Below are positions 52,494 to 62,123 of a stretch of 64,000 bases of DNA, in pieces. Every line of letters begins with the position of its first letter. Positions within the stretch are counted from its first letter, which is position 1. The notes under the pieces were generated by a model, which was given only the letters and a program-made list of their open reading frames with translations, did no database searches and had not been told where the DNA came from. The DNA is from Mycolicibacter heraklionensis (GTDB lineage Bacteria > Actinomycetota > Actinomycetes > Mycobacteriales > Mycobacteriaceae): assembly GCF_001021505.1 (NCBI RefSeq), contig NZ_LDPO01000015.1, positions 1 to 64,000 on the forward strand, read 5' to 3'. The translations under genes and the position numbers were made by a program.

Positions 52494-53549
52494 ATGTTCA
52501 CTCAAACTTTGACGCGGCGGGTACTGGGCTCCAGCCTGGTCGACCTGCTCACCGGTCCCCATGGGGTCGACCGCTACACCGAACTGGTGTCGCCGACGTG
52601 GACCCGCAACGACGCCCGCGCCCGGGTGGTCGCCGTCTGGCGCTCCACCCCGCGCAGCGTGACTCTGCTCCTCGAGCCCAATGACGCGTTTCCCGGCTTC
52701 AAGGCAGGCCAACACGTCAACCTGTCCGTCGACATCGACGGGCGCCGGCGCACCCGGTGCTACTCGCCGGCAAGCGCCGAGGGCCAACGGCTCCTCGAGC
52801 TCACCATCGGCCGCCATGACGGGGGCCTGGTCTCCGAGCACCTGTACCGCAACGCGCAGCCCGGCATGGTCGTCGGACTGGAGAAGGTCGGCGGTGACTT
52901 CGTGCTTCCGGCCATCCGTCCGCGCAGGATTCTGCTGATCTCGGGTGGCAGCGGTATCACCCCGGTGATGTCGATGCTGCGCACGCTGATCGCCGAGCGC
53001 TACGACGGCCGGGTGACGTTCATCCACTACGCGCGCAGTCGCGACGAAGCCTGCTACCACGACGAACTCGCCGAAATACGCCGAGTTCAGGTGCTGCACG
53101 GCTACACCCGTGCCAGCGAACACGGCGACCTGCAGGGCCATTTCAGTGCGGAGCATCTGCGGGCCGCCATGCCCAACCCCGACGCGGTGTACGTGTGCGG
53201 GCCGCCGGCCCTGGTGGCGGCGGTGCGGGAACAGTGTCCCGACGCGATCTCGGAGAGCTTCGTGCCGCCGGAGTTCGCCGTGCCGGCCGACCCGTCCGGT
53301 GGGCGGGTGAGCTTCCTCGGCAGCACCATCTCGGTCGTCGACGACGGCCGGCCCCTGCTGGAGCAGGCCGAATCGGCCGGTCTGCAACCGGCGAGCGGAT
53401 GCCGAATGGGCATCTGCCACAGCTGCACCTGCCGCAAAACCGCTGGCACGGTGCGCAATCTGATCACCGGAGCGATCTCCACCGCCGAGAGCGAAGACAT
53501 CCAGATCTGCGTGTCGGTGCCCGTCGGCGACGTCGAAATCGACCTGTAA
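52494..53549 (+). CDS. Ferredoxin-reductase-like oxidoreductase (Rv3230c-like)
   Basis: 351 aa. The FAD/NAD(P)H reductase module has RCYSPAS for FAD, GGSGITPVMSMLRTLI for NAD(P)H, and a C-terminal plant-type 2Fe-2S domain with SGCRMGICHSC then a later Cys (C-x4-C-x2-C-x~29-C). It transfers electrons from NADPH to the desaturase encoded next. The order reductase-desaturase matches Rv3230c-Rv3229c (desA3). The start ATG 52494 is within an operator-like repeat. Confidence 0.92.
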   Translation: MFTQTLTRRVLGSSLVDLLTGPHGVDRYTELVSPTWTRNDARARVVAVWRSTPRSVTLLLEPNDAFPGFKAGQHVNLSVDIDGRRRTRCYSPASAEGQRLLELTIGRHDGGLVSEHLYRNAQPGMVVGLEKVGGDFVLPAIRPRRILLISGGSGITPVMSMLRTLIAERYDGRVTFIHYARSRDEACYHDELAEIRRVQVLHGYTRASEHGDLQGHFSAEHLRAAMPNPDAVYVCGPPALVAAVREQCPDAISESFVPPEFAVPADPSGGRVSFLGSTISVVDDGRPLLEQAESAGLQPASGCRMGICHSCTCRKTAGTVRNLITGAISTAESEDIQICVSVPVGDVEIDL

Positions 53550-53566
53550 ACCCAAAGGAGCCAACC

Positions 53567-54658
53567 ATGTCAGCACCAGTCCTCGAAGCGACCGAAGTCC
53601 TCGAAGCCCCGCGCGTCGACCTGCCCTCGCGGCTCGATGAGTTCGGCGCCGAACTCGACGCCCTGCGGCAGCGTGTCCTCGAAGACCTCGGGGAACGCGA
53701 CGCCGACTACATCCATCGGATCATCAAGGCGCAGCGCACCTTGGAGGTCGGCGGACGTGCCCTGCTCTTCTTCAGCATCATCCCGCCGGCATGGCTGGCC
53801 GGGACTGTGATGCTGGGCTTGTCGAAGATCCTCGACAACATGGAGATCGGCCACAACGTCATGCACGGCCAGTACGACTGGATGGGCGAACCGGCGTTGT
53901 ACGGCAAGCACTTCGAGTGGGACACCGCCTGCCCCGCCGATCAGTGGAGGCACTCGCACAACTACATGCACCACACCTACACCAACATCGTCGGAATGGA
54001 CCGCGATGTCGGCTACGGCATCCTGCGGATGAGCGAGAAGCAGCCCTGGGAGCCCTACTTCTTGGGCAACCCGCTGTACGCGTTCCTGCTGATGGTGCTG
54101 TTCCAGTACGGCGTCGCGGTACACGAACTGGAGACCGAACGCATCCGGGCCGGCGAGATCGGGTTCGCCGACAAGAAGGAGATGCTCCGCGAGACCTGGC
54201 AGAAGGTGCGCCGGCAGACCCTCAAGGACTACGTCGCGTTCCCGCTGCTGGCTGGGCCGTTCGCGCCACTGGTGTTCGCCGGAAACATGACCGCCAACCT
54301 GATGCGCAACGTGTGGGCCTACACGATCATCTTCTGCGGGCACTTCCCTGACGGCACACAGGAATTCACGATCGAGGAGACCGAGAACGAGTCACGCGGC
54401 ATGTGGTACTTCCGCCAGATTCTCGGTTCGGCGAACCTGACCGGCGGCAAGTGGTTCCACATCCTGACCGGCAACCTGTCGTTCCAGGTCGAACACCACC
54501 TGTTCCCCGATCTGCCGGCACACCGGTATGCCGAGATCGCGCCGCAGGTGCGCGAGATCTGCGAGCGCTATGGGGTGCCCTACAACACCGGACCGCTGCT
54601 CAAGCAGTTCGGCAGTGTTGTCCGCAAGATCTGCAAGCTGGCGCTGCCCTGGAATTGA
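53567..54658 (+). CDS. Membrane fatty acid desaturase, DesA3-like
   Basis: 363 aa. The three His boxes of membrane acyl-CoA desaturases are GHNVMHG, HSHNYMHHTYTN (H-x2-HH type) and QVEHHLFP. Hydrophobic spans flank them. It would introduce a cis double bond into stearoyl- or similar acyl-CoA using electrons from the reductase 17 bp upstream. AAAGGAG precedes ATG 53567. It is shorter than M. tuberculosis DesA3 (427 aa), mainly at the N-terminus. Confidence 0.92.
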   Translation: MSAPVLEATEVLEAPRVDLPSRLDEFGAELDALRQRVLEDLGERDADYIHRIIKAQRTLEVGGRALLFFSIIPPAWLAGTVMLGLSKILDNMEIGHNVMHGQYDWMGEPALYGKHFEWDTACPADQWRHSHNYMHHTYTNIVGMDRDVGYGILRMSEKQPWEPYFLGNPLYAFLLMVLFQYGVAVHELETERIRAGEIGFADKKEMLRETWQKVRRQTLKDYVAFPLLAGPFAPLVFAGNMTANLMRNVWAYTIIFCGHFPDGTQEFTIEETENESRGMWYFRQILGSANLTGGKWFHILTGNLSFQVEHHLFPDLPAHRYAEIAPQVREICERYGVPYNTGPLLKQFGSVVRKICKLALPWN

Positions 54659-54659
54659 G

Positions 54660-55268
54660 TCAGGCCCGGGGGCCCAGCAGCGCGATCGACGCGTCGATGG
54701 CCGGCTCGGTGATCACGCCGATGTCGTCGCCGTCCTCGACGGCCAGCGCGGTCAGCTCCCGCAGGCCGCCCAGCAGAATCACCGCCAGCGCCGGGCTCAG
54801 CGCCGGCAGGTTCGCCCGGCGGAACCCCGGACTGCCGCTGAGCTCGATCAGCAGGTTCGACATCAGCTCCAGACCGCGGCGCTGCGCCGGGCGGGCCACC
54901 TCGCCCAGCGACGGCATGTCACGGATCCAGCTCAGCGTGATCGCCGGCCGGGCCCGGATCTGGTCCACGTAGGCCTGCACCGCCTGGCGGATCTGGACCT
55001 GCCAATCGGCCTGCGGATCCACCTCCGCCCGGATCCGCAGCGCCAACTCCTCGTTGTCCACGCGCAGCAGTTCTAGGAGGCACTCTTCCCTGCTGGCGAA
55101 GTGGTCGTAGAAGGTGCGTTTGGAGGTGCGGGCCGCGCGCACGATCTCGGCGACGGTGCTGGCCCGGTAGCCGCGCTCGGCGATCGAGTCGGCCAGCCCG
55201 TCGAGCAACCGGCGCCGGAAGGGGTCGGCAGCAGCGGTCTCCGGGACATCGATCGCAGGCATCGTCAT
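54660..55268 (-). CDS. TetR family regulator (Rv0135c-like)
   Basis: 202 aa. HTH SIAERGYRASTVAEIVRAARTS and the FYDHFASREECLLELL motif. ATG 55268 is chosen because GGAGGTGCGGCG precedes it; an ATG two codons later is possible. The gene is divergent from the P450 and the interval holds two matched operator-like repeats, the same arrangement as Rv0135c-cyp138 in M. tuberculosis. Confidence 0.88.
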   Translation of the reverse strand: MTMPAIDVPETAAADPFRRRLLDGLADSIAERGYRASTVAEIVRAARTSKRTFYDHFASREECLLELLRVDNEELALRIRAEVDPQADWQVQIRQAVQAYVDQIRARPAITLSWIRDMPSLGEVARPAQRRGLELMSNLLIELSGSPGFRRANLPALSPALAVILLGGLRELTALAVEDGDDIGVITEPAIDASIALLGPRA

Positions 55269-55304
55269 CGCCGCACCTCCCCGCACGTGAGCCTTGCCAC
55301 TTGT

Positions 55305-55354
55305 TGGTACTAAAGAGTACCGTGTCCCGCAAGCATTGGTACGCATCGGTACCA
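55305..55354. promoter_or_regulatory. Two 18-bp operator-like repeats between TetR and cyp138-like genes
   Basis: TGGTAC-N6-GTACCG (55305-55322) and TGGTAC-N6-GTACCA (55337-55354, a perfect palindrome in its arms) share form and spacing, 32 bp apart centre to centre. They lie between the divergent starts and are probable TetR operators. Confidence 0.75.
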
Positions 55355-55377
55355 GATCTCACGTCGGGAGGCGTCGC

Positions 55378-56745
55378 ATGACCCACACGGTTGCCAGCAC
55401 GGCCGCGGACACCGTCAAGACCCCGGATTCACCGGCCATCAACCTGCCCCCCGGCGCGCGCGGGTCCAAGTTCACCGCGGGCGTGCTGTTCATCCTGTCC
55501 CGGCGCCGTGTGCTGCAACGCCTGACCCGTAAATACGGCGCCGCCTTCACCGTCGACGTTCCGATGTTCGGGCCGACGGTTATCGTCACCGACCCGGAAC
55601 TGGCCCGGCAGGTGCTGCTGACCAACCCGGAAGACCTCGGCAACGTCCAGCCCAACCTGTCGCGGATCCTCGGAGCGGGTTCGGTGTTCGCCCTCGACGG
55701 TGCGGCACACCGGCGGCGGCGCAATCTGCTGAGCCCGCCGTTCCACGGCAAGAGGGTGCGGGCCTACGAGCAGATCATCGTCGAGGAGACCCTGCGTGAG
55801 ATCGCCACCTGGCCGATCGGGAAACCCTTCGAAACCCTGCGTCCGATGAACCGGATCACCATCAATGTGATCCTGCGGGCGATCTTCGGAGCCGAAGGCG
55901 CCGAACTGGACAAGCTGCGGGTCGGCCTGCCCAAGTGGGTGACGCTCGGCTCCCGGCTGGCGGCGCTGCCGATTCCGATCCGCTCCTACGGCCGGTTCAC
56001 GCCGTGGGGCCGGTTGGCCGCCTGGCGTGCCGAGTACGAGGTCGTCCTGGACAAGCTGATCGCCGATGTCCGTTCCGATCCCGACTTCGAGAACCGCACC
56101 GACGTCCTGACCCTGCTGCTGAGCAGCACCTACGAGGACGGCACGAAGATGACCCGCCAGGAGATCGGCGACGAGTTGCTGACGCTGCTAGCCGCCGGAC
56201 ATGAGACCACGGCATCGACCATGGCCTGGGTCTTCGAGCGGCTGAGCCGCTACCCGGAACTCCTCGACGAACTGACCGCCGAGGTGGACGCGGGCGGGAA
56301 CACGTTGCGGCGCGCCACGATTCGCGAAGTGCAGCGGGTGCGCACCGTGATCGACTTTTCCGGACGACATGTTTACGCGCCCAGCATCCAGATCGGTGAG
56401 TGGGTGATTCCGCGCGGCTATTCGGTGATCGTCGCGATCAACCAGGTCCACCAGAACCCCGCCGCCTTCGGTGACCCGGAGGGGTTCGACCCCAAGCGCT
56501 ACGTCGCCGGCAGCCCCTCGGCTTTCGAGTGGATGCCCTACGGCGGCGGCACCCGGCGCTGCCCGGGCTCGACGTTCGCCAACCTGGAGATGGACGTGGT
56601 GTTGCGGACGGTGTTGGAGCGCTTGACCATCGAGCACACCACAGCGCCCGGGGAGAAGTTCCACTCCCGCGGCGTGGCCTTCACCCCGAAAAACGGCGGC
56701 CGGATCACGGTGCGCCGCCGGGCGAACGGCCCTGAGCAGCAGTGA
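55378..56745 (+). CDS. Cytochrome P450, CYP138-like
   Basis: 455 aa. The I-helix motif is AAGHETTAST, the E-x2-R motif lies in REVQRVR, and the heme loop is YGGGTRRCPGS with Cys as iron ligand. The domain order and length match CYP138 (441 aa), and the neighbours match Rv0135c to Rv0139. It should be a monooxygenase using ferredoxin-supplied electrons; the substrate is unknown. ATG 55378 has GGGAGG upstream; it ends one base before the convergent alcohol dehydrogenase. Confidence 0.92.
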   Translation: MTHTVASTAADTVKTPDSPAINLPPGARGSKFTAGVLFILSRRRVLQRLTRKYGAAFTVDVPMFGPTVIVTDPELARQVLLTNPEDLGNVQPNLSRILGAGSVFALDGAAHRRRRNLLSPPFHGKRVRAYEQIIVEETLREIATWPIGKPFETLRPMNRITINVILRAIFGAEGAELDKLRVGLPKWVTLGSRLAALPIPIRSYGRFTPWGRLAAWRAEYEVVLDKLIADVRSDPDFENRTDVLTLLLSSTYEDGTKMTRQEIGDELLTLLAAGHETTASTMAWVFERLSRYPELLDELTAEVDAGGNTLRRATIREVQRVRTVIDFSGRHVYAPSIQIGEWVIPRGYSVIVAINQVHQNPAAFGDPEGFDPKRYVAGSPSAFEWMPYGGGTRRCPGSTFANLEMDVVLRTVLERLTIEHTTAPGEKFHSRGVAFTPKNGGRITVRRRANGPEQQ

Positions 56746-56746
56746 G

Positions 56747-57787
56747 TTACGGCACCAGGACGGCGCGGCCGACGAATGTTCCGGCCGAGAGGTCGTCGAA
56801 GGCTCGCTGGAAGTCCGTCAGGGGATAGGTCACCGTCTCGACGTGCAGCTTGCCCTGTTGGGCGAGCGCGATGACCTGCAGCAGGTCCGTCCGGGTGCCG
56901 GCGTAGGAACGTTGCACGCAGACGCCCCACGGCAGCGACTCACCGTCTACGTCGGCCGCGAACGTCATTCGACCACCTCCGAGCCCGACGAACTGGATCA
57001 GGCCCTCCGGGGCGACGGCGCGGGTCGCGAAATCGACGGTCGATTGCGCACCGACGAAGTCGATGATGACGTCGGCGCCGTATCCGCCGGTCTGGTCGAG
57101 AACCTGTTGCGCGGCAGCGGGATCACCCTGCAACACCAGGTCGGCGCCGAGTTCTTCGGCGGCACGCAGCTTCACCGGATCGTTGTCGAGGGCGATGATT
57201 CGGGCGCCGGTGGTGGACTTGAGGATCTGCAGCCCGAGATGTCCCAGGCCACCGATCCCGACGACAACAACGGTGGCGCCTGCGTTGAGACGATGGCGTG
57301 TCGAATTGATGGCGTGCATCGGTGTGACGCCCGCGTCTGCCAGCGGGGCGGAGGTGACCGGGTCCAAATCGCCGATTCGCTCAAGGTACTGCGCCTGCAC
57401 CAGCATGTACTCGGCCATCGCCCCGTCCGGGCCAAGGCCCGGCGTCGTCGGGAACGCGGTCCGGCTGCCATTGACCTGGCAGGCGTTCTCGCGGCCTTCG
57501 ATGCAGGCACGGCAGTGCCCGCACCCCCACACCAGTGCCACGATGACGGACTCGCCGCCGGAGAAGCCCTGCACCCCCGGGCCGACCGCGTCGACCCAGC
57601 CTGCGCCCTCATGGCCGATGGTGCCGCCGAAGACCGGCCACCGGTCACCGAGCTCCAGGACATGGAGATCCGAATGGCACAGGCCCGCGCCGGCGATCTT
57701 CACCCGGACCTCGCCCGGCCCGGGATCACCGACGTCGACCGCCTCGAGGCGCAGCGTCCCGGGGGAGACCAGTTTGACCGCCCGCAC
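56747..57787 (-). CDS. Zinc-dependent alcohol dehydrogenase
   Basis: 346 aa. The catalytic zinc residues are in CHSDLHVLE, GHEGAGWV and the later Cys; the structural zinc loop is CGHCRACIEGRENAC. The Rossmann motif is VVVGIGGLGHLGLQ. It resembles mycobacterial NAD-dependent medium-chain alcohol dehydrogenases. Start GTG 57787; it lies 10 bp downstream of msrA on the same strand. It is absent from my memory of the M. tuberculosis Rv0136-Rv0137c interval. Confidence 0.92.
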   Translation of the reverse strand: MRAVKLVSPGTLRLEAVDVGDPGPGEVRVKIAGAGLCHSDLHVLELGDRWPVFGGTIGHEGAGWVDAVGPGVQGFSGGESVIVALVWGCGHCRACIEGRENACQVNGSRTAFPTTPGLGPDGAMAEYMLVQAQYLERIGDLDPVTSAPLADAGVTPMHAINSTRHRLNAGATVVVVGIGGLGHLGLQILKSTTGARIIALDNDPVKLRAAEELGADLVLQGDPAAAQQVLDQTGGYGADVIIDFVGAQSTVDFATRAVAPEGLIQFVGLGGGRMTFAADVDGESLPWGVCVQRSYAGTRTDLLQVIALAQQGKLHVETVTYPLTDFQRAFDDLSAGTFVGRAVLVP

Positions 57788-57797
57788 GATGGCGTCG

Positions 57798-58316
57798 CTA
57801 CCGGTTGGAGTCGGCGCGGCGCGGCAGCTGCCAATCCGGCCGGATGTAGTGACAGGTGTAGCCGCCCGGGAACCGCTCCAGGTAGTCCTGGTGCTCGGGT
57901 TCGGCTTCCCAGAAGTCGCCGGCGGGGCTGACCTCGGTCACCACCTTGCCCGGCCAGCGGCCGGAGGCCTCCACGTCGGCGATGGTGTCCAGTGCGATCT
58001 GGCGCTGCTCGTCGTCGAGGTAGAAGATCGCCGAGCGGTAACTGGTCCCGACGTCGTTGCCCTGCCGGTTACGCGTGGTCGGGTCGTGGATGGCGAAGAA
58101 GAACTCCAGCAGGCTGCGGTAGTCGGTCGCCGCGGGGTCGTAGGTGATCTCGATGGCCTCGGCGTGAGTGCCGTGGTTGCGGTAGGTGGCGTTCGGGACA
58201 TTGGGGTCGCCGGTGTAGCCGACGCGGGTGCTCACCACGCCGGGCTGCTTGCGGATCAGGTCCTGCATGCCCCAGAAGCAGCCGCCGGCCAGGATCGCTC
58301 TCTGGTAATTGGTCAT
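57798..58316 (-). CDS. msrA: Peptide methionine sulfoxide reductase MsrA
   Basis: 172 aa. The active-site GCFWG is at residues 12-16 with the nucleophilic Cys at 13, followed by GYTGG-like GYTGD and [13 protein letters not shown]. It reduces methionine-S-sulfoxide in proteins using thioredoxin. The sequence has only one Cys near each end of the catalytic cycle region, so the recycling cysteine arrangement should be checked. It corresponds to Rv0137c by neighbourhood. Confidence 0.95.
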   Translation of the reverse strand: MTNYQRAILAGGCFWGMQDLIRKQPGVVSTRVGYTGDPNVPNATYRNHGTHAEAIEITYDPAATDYRSLLEFFFAIHDPTTRNRQGNDVGTSYRSAIFYLDDEQRQIALDTIADVEASGRWPGKVVTEVSPAGDFWEAEPEHQDYLERFPGGYTCHYIRPDWQLPRRADSNR

Positions 58317-58333
58317 GCCCCGATTATCCGCAG

Positions 58334-59500
58334 CTATCCGTGACCCGCCAGCGGATAGGAACGGTAGCTGGTCAACACCGCGCTCGGCTCCCGGTGCGGC
58401 GGCGCCTGCTCGGTCAACTCGGGAAATCGGTCGAACAGGGCGAGCAGGCCCAACCGGATCTGCATCCGGGCCAGCGGGGCGCCCAGGCAGACATGCGGAC
58501 CGAACCCGAATCCCAGATGGCCGGTCTGCGACCGGGCCAGGTCGAGCCGGTCGGGGTCGGGAAACACCGCCGGATCGCGGTTGGCGGCCGCCAGCCCGAG
58601 CAGGATCGGGGCGCCGGTGTCGATCACGGTGTCGCCGATCTCGATCGGCGCGCTGGCCACCCGGGAGATCATCAGGGCCGGGCTGATCATCCGGACCAGT
58701 TCGTCGACGGCGTGCGGGGAGTCGGCCAACAGGCCGCGTTGCTCGCTCTGCTCGATCAGCAGCGCGGCCGCGCCGGTCAGCACGGCCGTGGTGGTGTCGT
58801 GGCCGGCCGACAGCAAGAAGATGGCGTTGTGCAGCAGCTCGTCGTCGGACAGCGGCAGCCCGCTGGTGGCCACCACGGACAGCAGGTCGTGGCCGGGATC
58901 GGCGCGGCGCAGCTCCAGCAGATCGGCGAGCAAAGCCTTCATCCCGGCGGCGGCGTCGTCCGCGGCAGCGAACACGGTGCGAGGCGCCGCCGGCTCCAGG
59001 GCCGCGATCAGCGCCATCGACCAGGTCGCCAGGTTGTCCAGTTCGCTGTCGGGCACCCCCAGCAGGGTGGCGATGGCCCCCAGCGGCAACGGCTTGGCGA
59101 ACTCGGCCACCAGGTCGAAGCCGGCCGGATCCAGCCCGGCCGCCAAAGACCGGGCCCGGGCGGCGACTTCGGCTTCGAACGAGGCCAGCGCCCGCGGCGT
59201 GAACGCCCGGGACAGCGGGGCCCGCAGCCGGCGGTGGTCGTCACCGGACCGGTAGAACAGGTTGTGTTCCACGTGGGTCAGGTACGGGCGGCCCGGATCG
59301 AGCTTGCTGCGGTACAGGTTTCGCCGGTCGGTGCTCGCCCGCTCGTCACGCAGCATCGCCAGCACGTCGGCGTAGCGGGTCAGCACCCACAGCCCCTGGC
59401 TGCTGCGGTGCACCGGTTCGGCTTCGGCGAACCGGCGCTGATACGCCAGGGGATCGACGTGCAGCTCCGGGTCGCGGAAATCGAAGTCGAGCGCGCCCAT
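58334..59500 (-). CDS. Cytochrome P450
   Basis: 388 aa, typical soluble bacterial P450. I-helix [10 protein letters not shown]-x2-R in [10 protein letters not shown], and heme loop [15 protein letters not shown]. The substrate is unknown. It is coupled to the hydrolase gene upstream (TGATG at 59498-59502) and 17 bp before msrA. Its position after an alpha/beta hydrolase, TetR and enoyl-CoA hydratase family gene suggests a lipid or steroid catabolic operon. Confidence 0.93.
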   Translation of the reverse strand: MGALDFDFRDPELHVDPLAYQRRFAEAEPVHRSSQGLWVLTRYADVLAMLRDERASTDRRNLYRSKLDPGRPYLTHVEHNLFYRSGDDHRRLRAPLSRAFTPRALASFEAEVAARARSLAAGLDPAGFDLVAEFAKPLPLGAIATLLGVPDSELDNLATWSMALIAALEPAAPRTVFAAADDAAAGMKALLADLLELRRADPGHDLLSVVATSGLPLSDDELLHNAIFLLSAGHDTTTAVLTGAAALLIEQSEQRGLLADSPHAVDELVRMISPALMISRVASAPIEIGDTVIDTGAPILLGLAAANRDPAVFPDPDRLDLARSQTGHLGFGFGPHVCLGAPLARMQIRLGLLALFDRFPELTEQAPPHREPSAVLTSYRSYPLAGHG

Positions 59501-60612
59501 CAGGTGCGTTCAGCGATCCAGGACGCCACCAGATCCGCGCAGACCGTGCGGCTGTCCGTCGGCTGCTCCAGATAGTGGTCGCCGGCGATGAAATGGAGCT
59601 GCTTGTCGGTGCTGGCCAGCGAGTCGTGGATGTGGTGAGCATCGCTGGGGAAGACACCGGTGTCCGCGGTGCCCTGGATCACCAAGGAGGGCAACGTGAT
59701 CCGGCCCAGGTGCGGGGTGCCCTGGCAGAACGACGTCTGCAGGCTCCACATAGACAGCCAGGTCCGCAGTGTGCAGTGCGCGGCGATGTTGTACGGCGCG
59801 CGGTTGGCCCGTCGCGGGTCACCGAGGTAGCACTGGTTGAGCGGGCGGTCCGACGGGTCGAGCGAGGGGTCCAGGTAGCGCGGGTCCGCCCACACTCGAT
59901 GCACCGAGAAGGAGCGGTCGTAGGTGCCGCCGGCCTTCAGTCGCTTCAGTTCCGCCTGCGCCCACGCGGTGATCCGGTCATTGCGGTCGCGCTGGGCCTG
60001 GCGGTAGCGGGCGATGAATTCCGGGGTGTAGGGCGGCGCGTTCTGCTCGGCGTACATGTCCAGCGACGGGTCGCAGGACAGCGGGTCGGTCTCGTCGGTC
60101 ACCGACGGGTCGATCCACGCGGTCAGCACCTCCGGGCGCCCGGCGTGTGCCTGGGTGGACACGTACAGGTCGCCGGGCGGCAGTGCGTTGCACGCGTCGG
60201 GTACCGGGCCGCCGCCGACGGTGGTGATGTGCGGGTCCACAGACTGCGACTGGTAGGCGGCCATCAACGAGCCACCGCCGGAGTTGCCGAGCAGGACGAT
60301 CGTCTCGACGCCGGCCTGTTCGCGCAGCCACTGCACCCCGGCCGCGATATCGAGCAGTGCGTGCTCGAGCAGGAACAACGACTCGCCGCTGCGATACCGG
60401 GTGTTCCAACCCAAGAAGCCGTAGCCGCGTTCGGCCATGAGCGGCGCCAGGTAGTGCTCGGCGAAGTCCACGTTGTAGTGGCTGGCGATCACCGCCACCT
60501 TCGGCTTGACGCCGGCCGGGGTCCAGTACAGCCCCTGGGCCGGGTGATAGCCGGCGGGGTTCACACCCGCCGATGCCGAAGTGAGCGAAACGAATTCGCG
60601 GGTTACCGCCAC
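59500..60612 (-). CDS. Alpha/beta hydrolase
   Basis: 370 aa. The nucleophile elbow is LLGNSGGGSLMAAYQ near residue 110, with an upstream SHYNVDF strand and a late His in AGDHYLEQP. The long lid (about residues 130-270) is unusual for simple esterases and resembles proteins annotated as putative lipases in mycobacteria. GTG 60612 has AAAGGAG upstream. Start and stop overlaps tie it to the TetR and P450 genes. Confidence 0.85.
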   Translation of the reverse strand: MAVTREFVSLTSASAGVNPAGYHPAQGLYWTPAGVKPKVAVIASHYNVDFAEHYLAPLMAERGYGFLGWNTRYRSGESLFLLEHALLDIAAGVQWLREQAGVETIVLLGNSGGGSLMAAYQSQSVDPHITTVGGGPVPDACNALPPGDLYVSTQAHAGRPEVLTAWIDPSVTDETDPLSCDPSLDMYAEQNAPPYTPEFIARYRQAQRDRNDRITAWAQAELKRLKAGGTYDRSFSVHRVWADPRYLDPSLDPSDRPLNQCYLGDPRRANRAPYNIAAHCTLRTWLSMWSLQTSFCQGTPHLGRITLPSLVIQGTADTGVFPSDAHHIHDSLASTDKQLHFIAGDHYLEQPTDSRTVCADLVASWIAERT

Positions 60613-60628
60613 TGCATTACTCCTTTGG

Positions 60629-61282
60629 TCATGAACCCTGATTGCGCCAGCTCACCGAGCGATACCAGGTGTCGGTGAGCGTCTTGATCGCTGCTTCTTC
60701 GTCCAGTTCGCGGCCCGCGACGTCGCCGCCTGCCACCAGCCAGACATAGGTGAAGTGGTTGAGCATGGCGACGATGGCGGACCCGACCAGTTCCGGGTCT
60801 GCGTCGGGCGCGTAGCCCTTGCGCTGCGCCATCCGCACCGTCTGCGCCACCCAGTCGATCGCGTCGGCGCACATGTCCCGCCAGCGCTGGGCGAACTCGT
60901 CGTTGATCATCGCCAGCTGGAACACCCCGACCATGACCCCGAGATGTTCGCGGTAGGTCTCCCAGTGCGCCCGCACGGATTCCTCGATGATCTCCCGCAG
61001 ATCCTGGCCCGGGTGCAAGGCCTGTACCGCACGGCTTTTGGCCGAGGCCCGGAAGTCCTCGGCCAGCGACGCCAGCAGGTCTTCCTTGGATTCGAAGTAG
61101 TGGTAGAACGACGCCGGCGAGCGTCTGGCGGCCGAGGTGATGTCGGTGATCGTCGTCTTGAAGAAGCCCTTGCGGGCGATCACCTCACGGCCGGCCTGCT
61201 CCAGGCGGGCCTGGGTGTCGCGGCCCCGGACGGTGGGGCGGGTGGCCGACCCCTCCGCGGCCCCGCCGTCCGCGGACGTCAT
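60629..61282 (-). CDS. TetR family regulator within the catabolic operon
   Basis: 217 aa. HTH EQAGREVIARKGFFKTTITDITSAARRS with FYHYFESKEDLLASLAEDF. The ligand domain is helical (REIIEESVRAHWETYREHLGVMVGV). Its start overlaps the stop of the enoyl-CoA hydratase family gene (ATGA), so the regulator is embedded in the operon and probably autoregulates it from the promoter beyond 62663. Confidence 0.9.
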   Translation of the reverse strand: MTSADGGAAEGSATRPTVRGRDTQARLEQAGREVIARKGFFKTTITDITSAARRSPASFYHYFESKEDLLASLAEDFRASAKSRAVQALHPGQDLREIIEESVRAHWETYREHLGVMVGVFQLAMINDEFAQRWRDMCADAIDWVAQTVRMAQRKGYAPDADPELVGSAIVAMLNHFTYVWLVAGGDVAGRELDEEAAIKTLTDTWYRSVSWRNQGS

Positions 61283-62112
61283 ACCGGTTCCGTCCGGTCC
61301 AGGTCGGCCACCAGGTCGGCCAGTCGGCGTTCTCCCTGGGGCGTCTGGCCGCCTGCGGCCAGGAAGCGTTGCATCTTGGGCAGCGCCGTGCCGCGGCCCA
61401 GCATCTGGGCGAACGCCGAACGCTCGACGGCCAGTCCCGCGGCGACGTCCGGGGCGGCCAGGGTGGCCTTGACATCGGCGATGTCGGCCAGCGGCACCGT
61501 GGCGATGCGCTTCACCAGCCGGTCGAGGAAAGCCGCGACGTCGTCGGGGGCCAACGCCCGGTTGACCAGCCCGTAGCGTTCGGCGAGGCCGGCATCGAGG
61601 TCGTCGTGACCGAGGATGACCTCCAGTGCTCGGCCCCGCCCCAGCAGGTGAAGCAGGTGCTGCGGACCTGAACCGGCCGGGATGACCCCGATTCCGGTCT
61701 CGACCTGGTTGAACACCGCCCGGCCGGTGACCGCAAACCGCAGATCGAGGTTGACCAGCAGCTCCATCCCGCCGCCGGCAACCCGCCCGGCGACCACCCC
61801 GATGGTGACCTGGTCCAGGGCCCGGAACGCGCCGACCAGGTCCTGAAAGGAGCCGACCTCAGCCTCGGTGTTCTCGACCGAGGCGGCCAGCAGCGCCAGG
61901 TCCACGTGGGCGATGAAGAAGTCGGGGTTGGCGCTTTCCAGCACCACCACCCGGACGTCGCGCCCGGCGGGTGACCGCAGCCACTTCACCAGTCGCCACA
62001 GGTCGCCCATCATGGTGGCGTCCATCAGGTTGATCTCGCCGTGGCTGATACCTACCCGGGCCACCGGTCCGTCCTGGGTGACCGTCAGCGACGTCAGGGA
62101 ATCGAGACCCAT
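61279..62112 (-). CDS. Enoyl-CoA hydratase/isomerase family protein
   Basis: 277 aa crotonase fold. The oxyanion region (ANPDFFIAHVD), GGGMELLVNLD with one catalytic Glu, and ETGIGVIPAGSG with the second Glu are as in hydratases. It hydrates or isomerises an enoyl-CoA. The start is ATG 62112, 11 bp from the VOC gene stop. The operon members around it suggest degradation of a cyclic or branched CoA ester. Confidence 0.92.
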   Translation of the reverse strand: MGLDSLTSLTVTQDGPVARVGISHGEINLMDATMMGDLWRLVKWLRSPAGRDVRVVVLESANPDFFIAHVDLALLAASVENTEAEVGSFQDLVGAFRALDQVTIGVVAGRVAGGGMELLVNLDLRFAVTGRAVFNQVETGIGVIPAGSGPQHLLHLLGRGRALEVILGHDDLDAGLAERYGLVNRALAPDDVAAFLDRLVKRIATVPLADIADVKATLAAPDVAAGLAVERSAFAQMLGRGTALPKMQRFLAAGGQTPQGERRLADLVADLDRTEPV

Positions 62113-62123
62113 GAGTGCCCGGC

